A DNA stretch of 64,000 bases, taken from the NCBI GenBank assembly GCA_039028795.1, contig JBCCHJ010000001.1, positions 1 to 64,000 of the forward strand. The letters run 5' to 3'. The notes under the pieces are model-generated. The model saw only the letters and a list, made by a program, of their open reading frames with translations, had not been told where the DNA came from and did not search any database. The position numbers and the translations under genes are program-made. Below, piece by piece: positions 16,348 to 25,653 of the stretch (its first letter is position 1; each line of letters opens with the position of its first letter). Source of the DNA: Thermohalobaculum sp039028795. Lineage in GTDB: Bacteria; Pseudomonadota; Alphaproteobacteria; Rhodobacterales; Rhodobacteraceae.

Positions 16348-16967
16348 GTATCCACCCCGGAAGCATGGTTCAGATTAAGCATCTGAGGCCCTGCCTGGAA
16401 AGCCTGTTTCGCCTGATTTGCTCCGGTCAGGCGATCATGGCCCGCCTGAATGGAATAAACGCCGTCGAAGGGGAGGACGGGATAGATGAATAATTTACAG
16501 AAACTGACGGTGTAGGCACCCGCCTGCGGAGTTGTTCGCCGATCGGGCTTCCAAAGGCGCCGATGGCTTAGTCTGCCGTCCGCGATCAATGGGTCTCATG
16601 GGGGCGGAATTTGTCCCTATCCGTGGGGAACCGTCAGGCCAGGGCCGGGGACGGTCAGGGGCACCGCCCCTGAGAAAGGTGTGACTGCACAGTCACTGGA
16701 TGTTTCGGTCGGATCAATGACCACGACACCTTGGTCTCTACCCCGAACTTCAGCACCGTTTGCCCGGGCGCGGGTTGCTTTTGCCTTACGGCAGCAATCC
16801 GGCTTGCGCGGCAGTATTTAACGACTTTTCCCGAAAATTTTGTAAATCACTTTCAATTTCTCCGCGATCCTTTGCAATTTGCAAGTATTTCTGATTGTGG
16901 GCCGCAGATGTCCCAAAGTCGCCATATTTCGACGCGAGGCCAGCCCTTGTGAACCAGAGGAAAAGCC
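16348..16967. other. 620-bp intergenic region with two hairpins
   Basis: No supported gene. Two perfect hairpins lie close together: TCAGGGGC (16655-16662) with GCCCCTGA (16666-16673), and GTGACT (16681-16686) with AGTCAC (16691-16696). Neither has a T tract. An AT-rich part (16820-16900) contains TTTGCAA repeated head to tail at 16871-16884, a word also found near 941. The permease promoter (leftward) and the promoter of the small membrane protein (rightward) must lie here. Confidence 0.45.
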
Positions 16968-17252
16968 ATGCGCCATCTCATGATTTATCTCGCCGGTGTT
17001 TCGATCGGCCTGTATTTCGGGATCGTCCTAGGTGGGTTGTTGATGTGGGGCGTCCTGCAACCGTTTTCCGCGCCTGTTTTGCCGTTCTCTATCCCGCAGG
17101 GGTCAAGCCTCTATTTGATGGCGCTGAGCCTTGGATTGCATGTGATCGCTTTGTTCATGATCATTCGCTTCCAGCCGCGTGAGAAGGTTTTGGTCAGCGA
17201 CGAGGAACTGGTCGAGAGCGATGCGCCCGATAATGAGGTCTCAGCTACGTAA
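16968..17252 (+). CDS. Small two-TM membrane protein, unknown
   Basis: A 94-residue protein with two clear membrane helices (about 5-30 and 46-68), a proline-rich loop between them, and an acidic C-terminal tail (DEELVESDAPDNE). AGAGGAAAA precedes the ATG at a suitable distance. No family was recognised. The last 12 bases overlap the end of the convergent DUF2244 gene. The location beside the cytochrome oxidase gene hints at a respiratory or envelope role, without proof. Confidence 0.65.
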   Translation: MRHLMIYLAGVSIGLYFGIVLGGLLMWGVLQPFSAPVLPFSIPQGSSLYLMALSLGLHVIALFMIIRFQPREKVLVSDEELVESDAPDNEVSAT

Positions 17253-17789
17253 AGCCCGGGTTAATCCGCGCTCGATCTCTTCGGCCAATGCGACGCGTTC
17301 TTCTGGGGCCAGAAAGGCGCCAAGTTCAATTTCGCGGCTGCCGCCTGTCAGAGTAAGGTAATCCTCTAACCGGGCGTCTTTGTGAACCTTAAGGCGCACG
17401 CGCATTGGGTCGGCTTGCCAGCGCAGTCGCCGACCGTCGGGCTCGCAGCGTTCCACTCTGACTTCGTCGCGCCAGATCCATAGTGTCTCTGTCAGGCTCA
17501 GATTCCTGCCGTTACTCCGGATCGCAAACCAGAGCCCCCAGAACGCCAAGGCCAGGAACGGCAGCAGACCCCAAAAAACCGGTGTTCCGGCGATGCCCCA
17601 CATCGGCACCGAAAGCATAAACGCCGTGATCCCCATGACCCAATGGTATCCAGGGCGCGTCATCGACTGATTAGGCCAAAGATCTACCCGATAGACCGGT
17701 GCGTCCCTTCGCTCCCGCCATCTGGGTCCGACAACAGCAACGGCCGGAGATGTTCCCCCGGCCGCGTTATTGATATGCAGATCAGCCAT
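17241..17789 (-). CDS. DUF2244 domain membrane protein
   Basis: A 182-residue protein with two adjacent transmembrane helices (about 52-68 and 71-92) followed by a cytoplasmic domain (LTETLWIWRDEVRVERCEPDG), characteristic of DUF2244. In alphaproteobacteria this family is usually encoded beside cytochrome c oxidase genes, as here: it starts 4 bases after the ctaD stop. I chose the ATG at 17789 over the longer frame to 17906, which would overlap ctaD by 113 bases. Confidence 0.8.
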   Translation of the reverse strand: MADLHINNAAGGTSPAVAVVGPRWRERRDAPVYRVDLWPNQSMTRPGYHWVMGITAFMLSVPMWGIAGTPVFWGLLPFLALAFWGLWFAIRSNGRNLSLTETLWIWRDEVRVERCEPDGRRLRWQADPMRVRLKVHKDARLEDYLTLTGGSREIELGAFLAPEERVALAEEIERGLTRALRS

Positions 17790-17793
17790 CGTT

Positions 17794-19443
17794 CTAGTGA
17801 TGTGCCGGCTGTTGCTTGTCCCATTCGTCCTGGGTTGGCAGAATCTCGAATGTGTGGGCCGGTGGCGGGTTTGGGAGCGACCATTCCAGGGCCGGGTATT
17901 TGTCATCCCAGTAGTTTTCTTCCTCGACGAGTCTGCCGCGGGTCACCGTGTAGAAAACGATGCCGATAAACAGCAGGAAAGAGAAGCCAGAGATAAATGC
18001 CCCAATGGACGAGATATAGTTGTAGGTCTCGAACGCCTCCGGATAGTCGATATAACGGCGCGGCATTCCCTGACGCCCAACAAAGTGTTGCGGGAAGAAG
18101 GTGATGTTCGCGCCGATGAAGAAGATCCAGAAGTGCATTTTACCCCAGAACTCTGGGTACTGGCGACCACTCATTTTGCCGATCCAGTAGTAGATGCCCG
18201 CGAAGATCCCAAAGACTGCACCCAGGCTCATCACATAGTGGAAGTGCGCCACAACATAGTAGGTGTCGTGATAGGCCCGGTCGACCCCGGCCTGTGACAG
18301 GACGATTCCGGTCACTCCTCCGAAGGTGAAGAGGAAGATGAACCCCAACGAGAACAGCATCGGCGTGCGGAACTCGATGGAACCGCCCCACATCGTCGCA
18401 ATCCAAGAGAAGATTTTGATCCCTGTCGGCACTGCGATCGTAAGTGTCGCCAGCATGAAGTAGGCCTGTGAATTCGTCGACATGCCCACCGTGTACATGT
18501 GGTGCGCCCATACCACGAACCCGAGGGCCGAGATAATCAGCATCGCCGCGACCATGGCGGCATAGCCGAACACCGGTTTACGGCTGAACGTTGACACAAC
18601 ATGGCTGACCACGCCGAACGCGGGCACGATCAGCATGTAGACCTCAGGGTGTCCGAAGAACCAGAAAATATGCTGATAGAGCAGAGGGTCGCCGCCGCCA
18701 TCGGGCTGGAAGAAGGCCGTCCCGAAGTTGCGGTCGGTCAGCAGCATGGTGATGGCGCCTGCCAGAACCGGCAGCGACAGCAGGATCATCCATGCGGTGG
18801 CGAAGATCGACCATGGGAACAGCGGCACTTTCATCAGCTTCATGCCCGGTGCGCGCATGTTCAGGAATGTTGTGATCATGTTCACAGCGCCAAGGATCGA
18901 CGATGCCCCGGAAAGGTGCAGTGCGAAGATCGCAAAGTCGGTCGCCATGCCCTGTTCAGATGTCGAAAGTGGCGCGTAGAGCACCCATCCGACGCCCGAG
19001 CCGCCCTGGCCATTACCGCCCGGTACAACGACCGACAACAGCGCCATGGTGCAGCCAGCCACATAGAGCCAGTAGCTAAGATTGTTCATTCGTGGGAACG
19101 CCATATCTGGCGCGCCGATTTGCAGAGGCATGAAATAGTTGCCGAACCCACCAAACATGGCCGGGATAATCACGAAGAACATCATCAAGATACCATGACC
19201 GGTGATCATGATGTTCCAGAGGTGTCCATTAGGGTTCCCGTCGTCGTCCACCATATATTGGACGCCGGATTCCATCAGTTCCAAGCGCATGTACATCGAG
19301 AAAGCGACGGCGATGAGGCCCATGAAACCTGCCGTGAACAGGTAGAGCGTCCCGATGTCTTTGTGATTGGTCGAGCAGAACCAGCGGGTAAAAAAGCCTA
19401 CCTTGTGTTCATGTTCGTGGGCATGCGCGTGCGCGTCTGCCAT
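17794..19443 (-). CDS. ctaD: Cytochrome c oxidase subunit I (aa3 type)
   Basis: The catalytic subunit of the respiratory haem-copper oxidase, with 12 membrane helices. The start is the ATG at 19443, preceded by AAGAGGAG, giving 549 residues. A His-rich N-terminus leads into RWFCSTNHKDIGTLYLF. Haem a, CuB and proton-channel segments are all present: GFGNYFMPLQIGAPDMAFPR, WFFGHPEVYMLIVP (the CuB His and cross-linked Tyr), WAHHMYTVGM, and AYHDTYYVVAHFHYVMS. Subunits II and III are not adjacent, as is common in Rhodobacterales. Confidence 0.97.
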   Translation of the reverse strand: MADAHAHAHEHEHKVGFFTRWFCSTNHKDIGTLYLFTAGFMGLIAVAFSMYMRLELMESGVQYMVDDDGNPNGHLWNIMITGHGILMMFFVIIPAMFGGFGNYFMPLQIGAPDMAFPRMNNLSYWLYVAGCTMALLSVVVPGGNGQGGSGVGWVLYAPLSTSEQGMATDFAIFALHLSGASSILGAVNMITTFLNMRAPGMKLMKVPLFPWSIFATAWMILLSLPVLAGAITMLLTDRNFGTAFFQPDGGGDPLLYQHIFWFFGHPEVYMLIVPAFGVVSHVVSTFSRKPVFGYAAMVAAMLIISALGFVVWAHHMYTVGMSTNSQAYFMLATLTIAVPTGIKIFSWIATMWGGSIEFRTPMLFSLGFIFLFTFGGVTGIVLSQAGVDRAYHDTYYVVAHFHYVMSLGAVFGIFAGIYYWIGKMSGRQYPEFWGKMHFWIFFIGANITFFPQHFVGRQGMPRRYIDYPEAFETYNYISSIGAFISGFSFLLFIGIVFYTVTRGRLVEEENYWDDKYPALEWSLPNPPPAHTFEILPTQDEWDKQQPAHH

Positions 19444-19717
19444 GGCGTCGCTCCTCTTGGCGGTCTTCGGCACCATGAAGGTGGCGCCGAAACTTCAACT
19501 AGCTGACTTTGGATGTATCCCGCGGCTATAGCGGGCGGCAACTGTCCTCCTTGCCGCAGGACCGCGAAATTCACAGAGTGGGATCGGCATCTCGCTCTAT
19601 GAAAAGCGGGCGCGGAGCTTTTACTGCTTGGTCCTGAAAATTAACGTATTTTTACCCTGGGAAGGGGCAGGCGGGTACGGGTTGGCCGTGCTGTACCCAT
19701 CAGTTGCCGAAGGGTTT

Positions 19718-20365
19718 TCAGACGTCGAAGATCCGCGCGAACTGCCGTGACAACGCAAGATCAAGATCAGCCATCGTAATCGGCAATCCCAGGTCGACCA
19801 TGCTGGTCACGCCGTGCTGAGAGATCCCGCATGGAACAATCCCATCATAATGGCTGAGATCAGGGTCCAAGTTGATCGAGATGCCGTGGAAGCTGACCCA
19901 TTTGCGGATACGCACGCCGATGGCTGCGATCTTGTCCTCAGCGATCGCGCCATCCGGGCCTCGGGGACGGTCCGGACGATCGACCCAAACGCCGATACGG
20001 CCTTCGCGGCGACCTGCGGCGATCTGGAAATCGGCAAGCGTGGCGATTACCCAGTCCTCCAACAGAGATACAAAGCGGCGCACATCGCGGCCCCGAGCAT
20101 TCAGATCCAGCATGACATAAGCCACCCGTTGTCCGGGGCCGTGATAGGTGTACTGTCCTCCGCGCCGGGTTTCATGAACCGGAAATCGAGGTACGATAAG
20201 GTCTTCCGGTTTGGCGCTGGTCCCGGCGGTATACAATGGCGGGTGCTCCAGCAGCCAGACCGTCTCGGGCAATCTGCCTTGAACGATGCCATCGACGCGC
20301 GCCTCCATTTCGGCAAGCGCGTCCTCATAAGGCACCGGTTGGTCGCTGATCCGCCATTCTACCAT
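19718..20365 (-). CDS. lipB: Octanoyltransferase LipB
   Basis: A 215-residue enzyme that moves octanoate from acyl carrier protein to lipoyl domains, the first step of lipoate assembly. The signature RGGQYTYHGPGQRVAYVMLDL is near residues 88-108. The catalytic Lys lies in EDKIAAIGVRIRKWVSFHG and the catalytic Cys in GIVPCGISQHGVTSM. The length is normal. It stands alone upstream of tRNA-Leu, on the opposite strand. Confidence 0.95.
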   Translation of the reverse strand: MVEWRISDQPVPYEDALAEMEARVDGIVQGRLPETVWLLEHPPLYTAGTSAKPEDLIVPRFPVHETRRGGQYTYHGPGQRVAYVMLDLNARGRDVRRFVSLLEDWVIATLADFQIAAGRREGRIGVWVDRPDRPRGPDGAIAEDKIAAIGVRIRKWVSFHGISINLDPDLSHYDGIVPCGISQHGVTSMVDLGLPITMADLDLALSRQFARIFDV

Positions 20366-20441
20366 GGGGGTTCAATATTCCGCCCTGCGGGGCTTCACAA
20401 GGTGGCGCGCCTTTGATACATCGCGCCTCCTGTCAAGACGT

Positions 20442-20528
20442 GCGGTCGTGGCGGAATTGGTAGACGCGCAGCGTTGAGGTCGCTGTGGGGTAAAACCCGT
20501 GGAAGTTCGAGTCTTCTCGACCGCACCA
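20442..20528 (+). tRNA. tRNA-Leu(GAG)
   Basis: A class II tRNA with a long variable arm. The acceptor GCGGTCG (20442-20448) pairs with CGACCGC (20518-20524), the discriminator is A20525, and CCA is encoded at 20526-20528. The anticodon stem CAGCG/CGCTG encloses TTGAGGT, so the anticodon is GAG (20476-20478). The variable arm TGGGGTAAAACCC and T loop GTTCGAGTC fit leucine tRNA. Confidence 0.95.
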
Positions 20529-20680
20529 CATAAGGACCTTGTGCCACCTGACATTTTGAATCGTACGGCACAACGCTAATAGAGTGAACATTCATTGCCG
20601 GATTTGAGTCGACCGGCAATTGTCACGATGGGGTTCACCGAAAACCGGGCTGTCAAATTTCGCAACCGTTGCGGCTGAGA

Positions 20681-21628
20681 TCAGTTTGCCCGCGGAAGTG
20701 CCGCCAATCGATAGAACCAGTCCTCTGCACTGCGCAACGGATCTGCGACAAGTACCGCGATGCCGCGACCCGCTGCATCATAAAGTTCAAGCTGCGCAAA
20801 CCAGTCAACCACCGTAACCCAGACGCTGCCGACGGCATTCATGTCCAGGGCAAACTGCGCCGTTGCGGACGAGCTGTCCCAACAACCGCGATGAGATTTA
20901 GCCATCTCGAGCGGTCCAACATCACTCTGTAGGAGCCCAGTCGCTGGGACGATGCGGCCAAAGCTTGTCCCGTCGTCTGTTAACTGGTCCAGAAACGGCC
21001 ACAGGCTGTTTGGAATTATGGGCCAGGCGCGATCTGAACCGATGTAGGGCAGGGCACGTCTGCGTTCGATATCCCGGCCATTCAGAAACGGATCCAGATG
21101 ATCCTGAGGCGCGCTTTCCGACCAGTTGGCTCTGAGGGCCCGAATGGCGGAGAGGGGGGCGACATCTAACGGGATGTCTTGGAAATCGGTTGGCAGCCAC
21201 ACCTCTGCACCCGCATCAAGTGCCATGGCGATGTGCCGGTCATAGGAACCGGTGAGCTGGATAATGTGACTGATCTTTCCAACACCATCTGCAACAACCA
21301 GTGCAATCGGATCCGAGTCGTCACCGATCGTACGCACGGCTTGCACCACCGCCGACTTCGCAAAGCGCAGAGCGACGCGATGACGGCAAAGCCGGGTGGG
21401 CATTCCTTCGCATTGTACCGGGCCGTATCCACCGCGCCCAATGATTACAGCGCCGCTGTTACGCGTGATGATCGTTGCATCGGCTAGTTGCGTGCCTAGA
21501 TAAGCAATGTCTTCGAGCCGATGGTTCAGCGGGGTGAGGCAAGCGTTCGTCTTCAAAGCGCTAAGGCTTTCCGGTACGCTGGTCCAAATCGGATGCGGAC
21601 GGAACGGTAAAGCTTCTGCAACAGGCAT
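20681..21628 (-). CDS. Divergent HmuS/HemS-like protein
   Basis: A 315-residue cytoplasmic protein. No close family is obvious, but both halves follow the two-repeat plan of haem-degrading or haem-trafficking HemS/HmuS proteins. The N-terminal TRNSGAVIIGRGGYG resembles the family's TRNE..V.E..G.Y. The C-terminal GLLQSDVGPLEMAKSHRGCW, ALDMNAVGSVWV and AQLELYDAAGRGIAVL match the family's GCIQ.H.GPV, W and SLELFD..G..IA pattern in order. The expected haem-ligand residues are not evident. I took the ATG at 21628, with AGGGGTG upstream, over a TTG at 21649. A haem role is inferred and moderately supported. Confidence 0.5.
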   Translation of the reverse strand: MPVAEALPFRPHPIWTSVPESLSALKTNACLTPLNHRLEDIAYLGTQLADATIITRNSGAVIIGRGGYGPVQCEGMPTRLCRHRVALRFAKSAVVQAVRTIGDDSDPIALVVADGVGKISHIIQLTGSYDRHIAMALDAGAEVWLPTDFQDIPLDVAPLSAIRALRANWSESAPQDHLDPFLNGRDIERRRALPYIGSDRAWPIIPNSLWPFLDQLTDDGTSFGRIVPATGLLQSDVGPLEMAKSHRGCWDSSSATAQFALDMNAVGSVWVTVVDWFAQLELYDAAGRGIAVLVADPLRSAEDWFYRLAALPRAN

Positions 21629-21853
21629 CGACACCCCTGACAAGAGCAAGCAGGACGCTTGAACAAATCGCGAAGGCGCTGCCTGGGCTTAGGATCCCAC
21701 GGGTAGCGGAAGGAAGTTGCTCGGATGCACGAACGTGCCCCTTCCTGGAAGGGCCGCTATGAGACCCCTAACCATTTTTGCTAGTCTGCCGCCGCGAACG
21801 GCGCAAGCTAAAGGATGCGCCGAAGGCGTGACAAATTGTCAGAATTCAAGCAC

Positions 21854-22375
21854 TTAGCCGACGATAAGTTGTTTTAGCTGCAACGTTTCGTGTTCCAGTT
21901 CAGTCAGCCTAAAGTTGATCACATCACCAATGGTGACCATGCCCTTAAGGACCCCGCCTTCGACGACGGGCACGTGCCGGAAACGCCCGGCGGTCATCCG
22001 TTTCAAAACTGACAGGAGCGTCTCGTCCTGCGTACAGGTTTCGACGTTTTTCGTCATTACGTCCTGAACGAGCTGGGGCAATGTCTGGCCCGGAGTTTCA
22101 GCCAGCTTTCGTACAATGTCGCGTTCGGAAAGGATGCCCACCAGCGCCCCCGCGGTATCGGTCACCAACAGTGCACCAATCCTGCGATCGCGTAGGACTT
22201 CAACAGCCCGCCCCAATGTTTCCCCGGGTCCTATAGAAAAAACCTCACCGCCTTTCTGTGCCAGGATTTTTGCCACATTGGCCTTGTCAGCCGACAGATT
22301 GGTGGATGAACTTTGGCTGAATGTGCGGTCGCTTTGTTTGTCTTTACGGATCGGCGCTCTATACGATTCTGGCAT
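21854..22375 (-). CDS. CBS-domain pair protein
   Basis: A 173-residue protein of two tandem CBS domains (about 48-100 and 112-165) and little else, the stand-alone type common in alphaproteobacteria. Key stretches are RRIGALLVTDTAGALVGILS, SERDIVRKL, and RFRHVPVVEGGVLKGMVTIG. CBS pairs bind adenosine nucleotides and report energy state to partners. Homologues usually begin near VAKILAQKGGEV, so the first 30 residues (MPESYRAPIRKDKQ...) may be an added tail or an over-long start. Confidence 0.85.
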   Translation of the reverse strand: MPESYRAPIRKDKQSDRTFSQSSSTNLSADKANVAKILAQKGGEVFSIGPGETLGRAVEVLRDRRIGALLVTDTAGALVGILSERDIVRKLAETPGQTLPQLVQDVMTKNVETCTQDETLLSVLKRMTAGRFRHVPVVEGGVLKGMVTIGDVINFRLTELEHETLQLKQLIVG

Positions 22376-22447
22376 TATGTTTCCTCCGTTGGCTTTTTCT
22401 AGCTTATGGGCAGCATAACCGATTCGGGCAGTTTTGGAGATTTCTCT

Positions 22448-22632
22448 TGCCAGAGCTTGTTTTGTCCCCTGCGCTGGCGACAGTAATCTTCGTGGTGGCC
22501 TGCTGGGGCGGCTATCAATACAGGCGCGTCTGGAAGGTCGAAGGACCGTCCTGGAAACTATGGATTTATGGTCTTTTGGCAGGTGGCTGTCTGCTTATCG
22601 TCGGTTTTTTGCCGCTGGAGATACAGGGCTGA
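22448..22632 (+). CDS. Small two-TM membrane protein (TTG start)
   Basis: A 61-residue hydrophobic protein with two helices (about 7-23 and 38-55) joined by a short charged loop (YRRVWKVEGPSWK). The frame is open from 22321, but that stretch overlaps the divergent CBS gene. A TTG at 22448 with GGAG eight bases upstream gives a compact product. An intrinsic terminator follows within 10 bases, which supports a real transcription unit. Function unknown. Confidence 0.5.
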
Positions 22633-22641
22633 CAGCAAATG

Positions 22642-22662
22642 GCCGCTTTTGCGGCGCTTTTT
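22642..22662 (+). terminator. Rho-independent terminator
   Basis: The stem GCCGC (22642-22646) pairs with GCGGC (22651-22655) around TTTT, followed by GCTTTTT. It lies 9 bases after the stop of the small membrane protein and before the end of the convergent nqrM gene. Confidence 0.65.
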
Positions 22663-22915
22663 AAACCCGGCTTTCTGTAACGTCTTGCAGGCCCGCACGC
22701 TCTAGCATTTTTCGGGCCCTTGGGCATTGCAAGCGGTCACGCAATGGGCTGTTCGGATCGATTTCTTTATCGCAGACAAGACAATGATCAGCATCGGCTA
22801 TGGCATTCAAACCACCGCAACTGCCTTTGATCGTCCGCCCCATCAGCAAAACACCTGCCGCCATGCCAAGCATCACGAGCAGTAGGAGCCCAAATGTGAA
22901 TAGAAACGTGGCCAA
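22661..22915 (-). CDS. nqrM: Na+-NQR maturation protein NqrM
   Basis: An 84-residue protein with one N-terminal membrane helix (about 4-26), then IKGSCGGLN and the four conserved cysteines C33, C44, C47 and C64. NqrM (DUF539) is needed to install the membrane-bound iron centre between NqrD and NqrE. It follows apbE by about 20 bases on the same strand. The nqr operon starts 1.4 kb away in the opposite direction, so both maturation genes are divergent from the complex they serve. Confidence 0.92.
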   Translation of the reverse strand: MATFLFTFGLLLLVMLGMAAGVLLMGRTIKGSCGGLNAIADADHCLVCDKEIDPNSPLRDRLQCPRARKMLERAGLQDVTESRV

Positions 22916-22936
22916 AGCTGCGTCCTTTTCAGTGGT

Positions 22937-23956
22937 CTAGGCAGTAAGCGCCTTGAACTTGGTGCTTGCATGCGTCTCGAAACGTCCGTTGTCGACACGT
23001 TCGGTAAACAGCACCGCAAGATCTTGATCTTCTGCAAGGGCCAGGCCTTCATTCTTGCCCATCGTGTGGAATGCCGTTGCCCATGCATCGGCCAGCATTG
23101 CGTTTTCGGCAAGAACGGTCGCGGAAGCGGTATTGTGTGTTACGGGGTGTCCCGTGCGGGGGTCAACAATGTGCGAGAACCGCTGACCGTCGTGTTCAAA
23201 GTAATTTCTGTAGTCACCGGAAGAGGCCAATCCCAGATCCGAGATACCGACCACGCTCAGAACATCGCGCCTGTCCGCAGCAGGTGTTTCAACGCCGATT
23301 TGCCAGGGAAGACCGTCTGGATTACGTCCGGCCGCATATATGTCGCCGCCGATCTCGACCATGTAGTCCGTGATCCCAAGGGCCTCCAAGGCGCGCCCGA
23401 TCTGATCGGCGCCGTAACCTTTGCCGATCGCAGCCAGATAGACCTGAGCGTCTGGATGGGTTTTTTGAACTGAGCGCTGGTCAATCTTCAGGGTATTGGG
23501 ATGCCCGGACCGGGACATCGCAGCGGCGATATCGGCCTCGGCGGGTCTTGGACGCGCGCCGGGTGCACCAAAGCCCCAAAGCTCGATCAACGGACCGATT
23601 GTCGTGTCAAACCGGGCGCCGCTGGCGGCATGTACTTTCTCAGCCGCGTGCATCACATCGGCCAGTTCCGGCGATACGTCGACTGGATCGGTATCGGTCT
23701 GCGCGTTGAAACGCGATATCTCAGAAGTCGCATCCCAGTTTGACATCTGCCGGTTGACCATCGTGAGTGCGCTGTCAATCGCCGTTTTGATCTCCGGTTT
23801 GTCAAGTCGTCCCGACGGATCCAATGCAACGACGCCATAGCTGGTTCCCATCGTTGATCCGCCAACCCGGAACACGTCCGTGCCGAACTTGCAGGCCGCC
23901 AAGGCCAATGGCATGACCATGAAGGAACGGCGGGAGAGCTTTGTCAGATCGGTCAC
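22937..23956 (-). CDS. apbE: FAD:protein FMN transferase ApbE
   Basis: A 339-residue periplasmic lipoprotein that attaches FMN covalently to threonines of NqrB and NqrC. The N-terminus has twin arginines and a lipobox (RRSFMVMPLALAACKF, Cys at about 22). Family marks are GGSTMGTSYGVV, NRQMSNWDATSEISRFN, AIGKGYGADQIGRAL, the GGDIYAAG stretch, and HIVDPRTGHPV near the end. The Thr targets are present in the neighbouring nqrB and nqrC products. Confidence 0.95.
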   Translation of the reverse strand: MTDLTKLSRRSFMVMPLALAACKFGTDVFRVGGSTMGTSYGVVALDPSGRLDKPEIKTAIDSALTMVNRQMSNWDATSEISRFNAQTDTDPVDVSPELADVMHAAEKVHAASGARFDTTIGPLIELWGFGAPGARPRPAEADIAAAMSRSGHPNTLKIDQRSVQKTHPDAQVYLAAIGKGYGADQIGRALEALGITDYMVEIGGDIYAAGRNPDGLPWQIGVETPAADRRDVLSVVGISDLGLASSGDYRNYFEHDGQRFSHIVDPRTGHPVTHNTASATVLAENAMLADAWATAFHTMGKNEGLALAEDQDLAVLFTERVDNGRFETHASTKFKALTA

Positions 23957-24306
23957 GAATGAGCCTCTTTCTCGATCGATGCAGCTGGCAACTTACATGG
24001 GCAGCTTTTCTGCGACATTAACAGCCGATTCAACCCAAAATGGGTAGTCACATGTCGTTTGTATATTGCCATGCGCAAATTCTTTGTGCGCTGCGACAAA
24101 GAGGACGCTTTTATGAACGGCTCTGTGACGTAAGACCGTGATCGCGAACCAAGAACCTTTCGGTAATAGAATTCTTCCCTTATCGGTGCAAAATCGTTTT
24201 GGGGGGCTTAACCTGAAAGAATGTGGTTGGAGCTAATGATCTGGTCAGTCAGCGGGATGCATCTTGCATCAGCCAACGCGGGGTCGAGCAAAAGAGGCAA
24301 GCGAGT
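23957..24306. other. Divergent promoter region apbE / nqrA
   Basis: A 350-base gap holding the leftward apbE-nqrM and rightward nqr promoters. An imperfect inverted repeat GCGCAAATTCTTTGTGCGC lies near 24073-24091. GGGGGG at 24200-24205 sits before TTAACC. The plus frame from 24223 is an upstream extension of nqrA without homology. No riboswitch fold was recognised. Confidence 0.4.
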
Positions 24307-25650
24307 ATGAAGCGTTTCTCGCTACGCAAGGGCTTGAACGTGCCGATATCGGGTGAACCGGCACCTGATGTTGAAAATGGTACATCGGTGCGGACTGTTG
24401 GCCTTCTGGGGGATGACTATCTTGGCCTGAAACCACGGCTTTCAATCGCCGAAGGTGACACTGTTGCACCTGGATCGCCGATTTTCAGCGACAAAGACCT
24501 TCCAAGCGTCAAAGTCGTGTCTCCGGTGGCCGGACAAATCAGGTCGATTAATCGCGGTGCCCGCCGCAAACTGATCAGCATTGAGATTGAAGTCAGCGAA
24601 GGCGCTGCCGAGCCAGTTGATTTTTCCGATGTCGGGGATGTTTCGACGCCGGATGGCTTGGCGGCGCGACTCTGCGCGGCCGGACTTTGGACATCGTTCC
24701 GCACGCGCCCCTATTCGCGGGTTCCTGACCCTGAAACCCGGCCGGCAGCCATATATGTGACTGCCACGGACACCGAACCGCTGGCAGCAGATCCAGAACC
24801 GATGATCCGCGAAGAAGCTCAGGCATTTTCTGATGGGCTGAAAGCGGTTGCGATGCTCTCGGAAGGGTCAACATATCTCTGTCATGGCGATACAACGGAT
24901 TTGCCGGGCAGCGATCTGCCGAATGTCGAAGCAGTTGCGTTCGCAGGACCGCATCCTGCAGGTCTGGCCGGAACGCATATGCATTTCCTCGAGCCGCCCA
25001 ACGCGGCAAAGACTGTTTGGACGATCGGCTTTAACGACGTGATCGTTATCGGTCGGCTGATGCAGACCGGCAAATACGACCCTAGATGTATTGTTGCGCT
25101 TTCAGGGCCGGTATTCACAAACCCGCGGTTGGTGCGAACTATCGCCGGTGCTTCAATGACTGATCTCACGGTCTTGGATATGCCGAGGGACCGGCCTATC
25201 CGGCTGATCTCTGGCTCGGTCCTCAGTGGCCGGATCGGCGATGGCCCAAGTGCGTATCTTGGCCGTTACGCGCGGCAGATCACGATGATCGAAGAAGATA
25301 ACGCACAAATCCCGTTGGGTTGGATTCGCCCCATGCCCAGCAAATACGCAGTGCAGCCGGTTTTGGGGTCTGCTTGGATGAGGCGGCTGTTTCCGTTGAC
25401 GTCGAACCTTAACGGCGGTCGGCGTGCCATGGTGCCCTTGGGCACGTTTGAAGAATTGATGCCGCAGGACTTTTTGCCGACCCAACTGTTGCGTGCGCTT
25501 CTGGTTATGGATACCGATCAGGCGCAAGCGCTGGGGGCACTGGAGTTGGACGAAGAAGATCTCGCACTGGTGGGCTTCGCTTGCCCGGCGAAGTACGAGT
25601 ACGGTATTGCATTGCGGGACTGCCTTACCCGGATCGAGAAGGAGGGGTAG
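24307..25650 (+). CDS. nqrA: Na+-translocating NADH:quinone reductase subunit A
   Basis: The cytoplasm-facing peripheral subunit of Na+-NQR, 448 residues. The start at 24307 gives the canonical N-terminus MKRFSLRKGLNVPISGEPAP. The upstream in-frame ATG at 24223 adds 28 residues without homology. Other marks are VGLLGDDYLGLKPRLSI and the LFPLTSNLNGGRRAMVPLG stretch near the C-terminus. It is the first gene of nqrABCDEF, which uses NADH oxidation to pump Na+ and reduce ubiquinone. Confidence 0.97.
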   Translation: MKRFSLRKGLNVPISGEPAPDVENGTSVRTVGLLGDDYLGLKPRLSIAEGDTVAPGSPIFSDKDLPSVKVVSPVAGQIRSINRGARRKLISIEIEVSEGAAEPVDFSDVGDVSTPDGLAARLCAAGLWTSFRTRPYSRVPDPETRPAAIYVTATDTEPLAADPEPMIREEAQAFSDGLKAVAMLSEGSTYLCHGDTTDLPGSDLPNVEAVAFAGPHPAGLAGTHMHFLEPPNAAKTVWTIGFNDVIVIGRLMQTGKYDPRCIVALSGPVFTNPRLVRTIAGASMTDLTVLDMPRDRPIRLISGSVLSGRIGDGPSAYLGRYARQITMIEEDNAQIPLGWIRPMPSKYAVQPVLGSAWMRRLFPLTSNLNGGRRAMVPLGTFEELMPQDFLPTQLLRALLVMDTDQAQALGALELDEEDLALVGFACPAKYEYGIALRDCLTRIEKEG

Positions 25651-25653
25651 GAC

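Noticed and set aside
16655..16696. Paired hairpins considered as a transposon end or attachment site
   Set aside because: No transposase, integrase, target duplication or tRNA lies nearby; they are short and could be ordinary transcript structures.
18601..19506. 301-codon plus-strand ORF opposite ctaD
   Set aside because: Antisense frame of cytochrome oxidase subunit I with His/Arg-rich nonsense composition.
24116..24306. Possible riboswitch before nqrA
   Set aside because: The gap has only weak inverted repeats and no recognisable conserved aptamer core.
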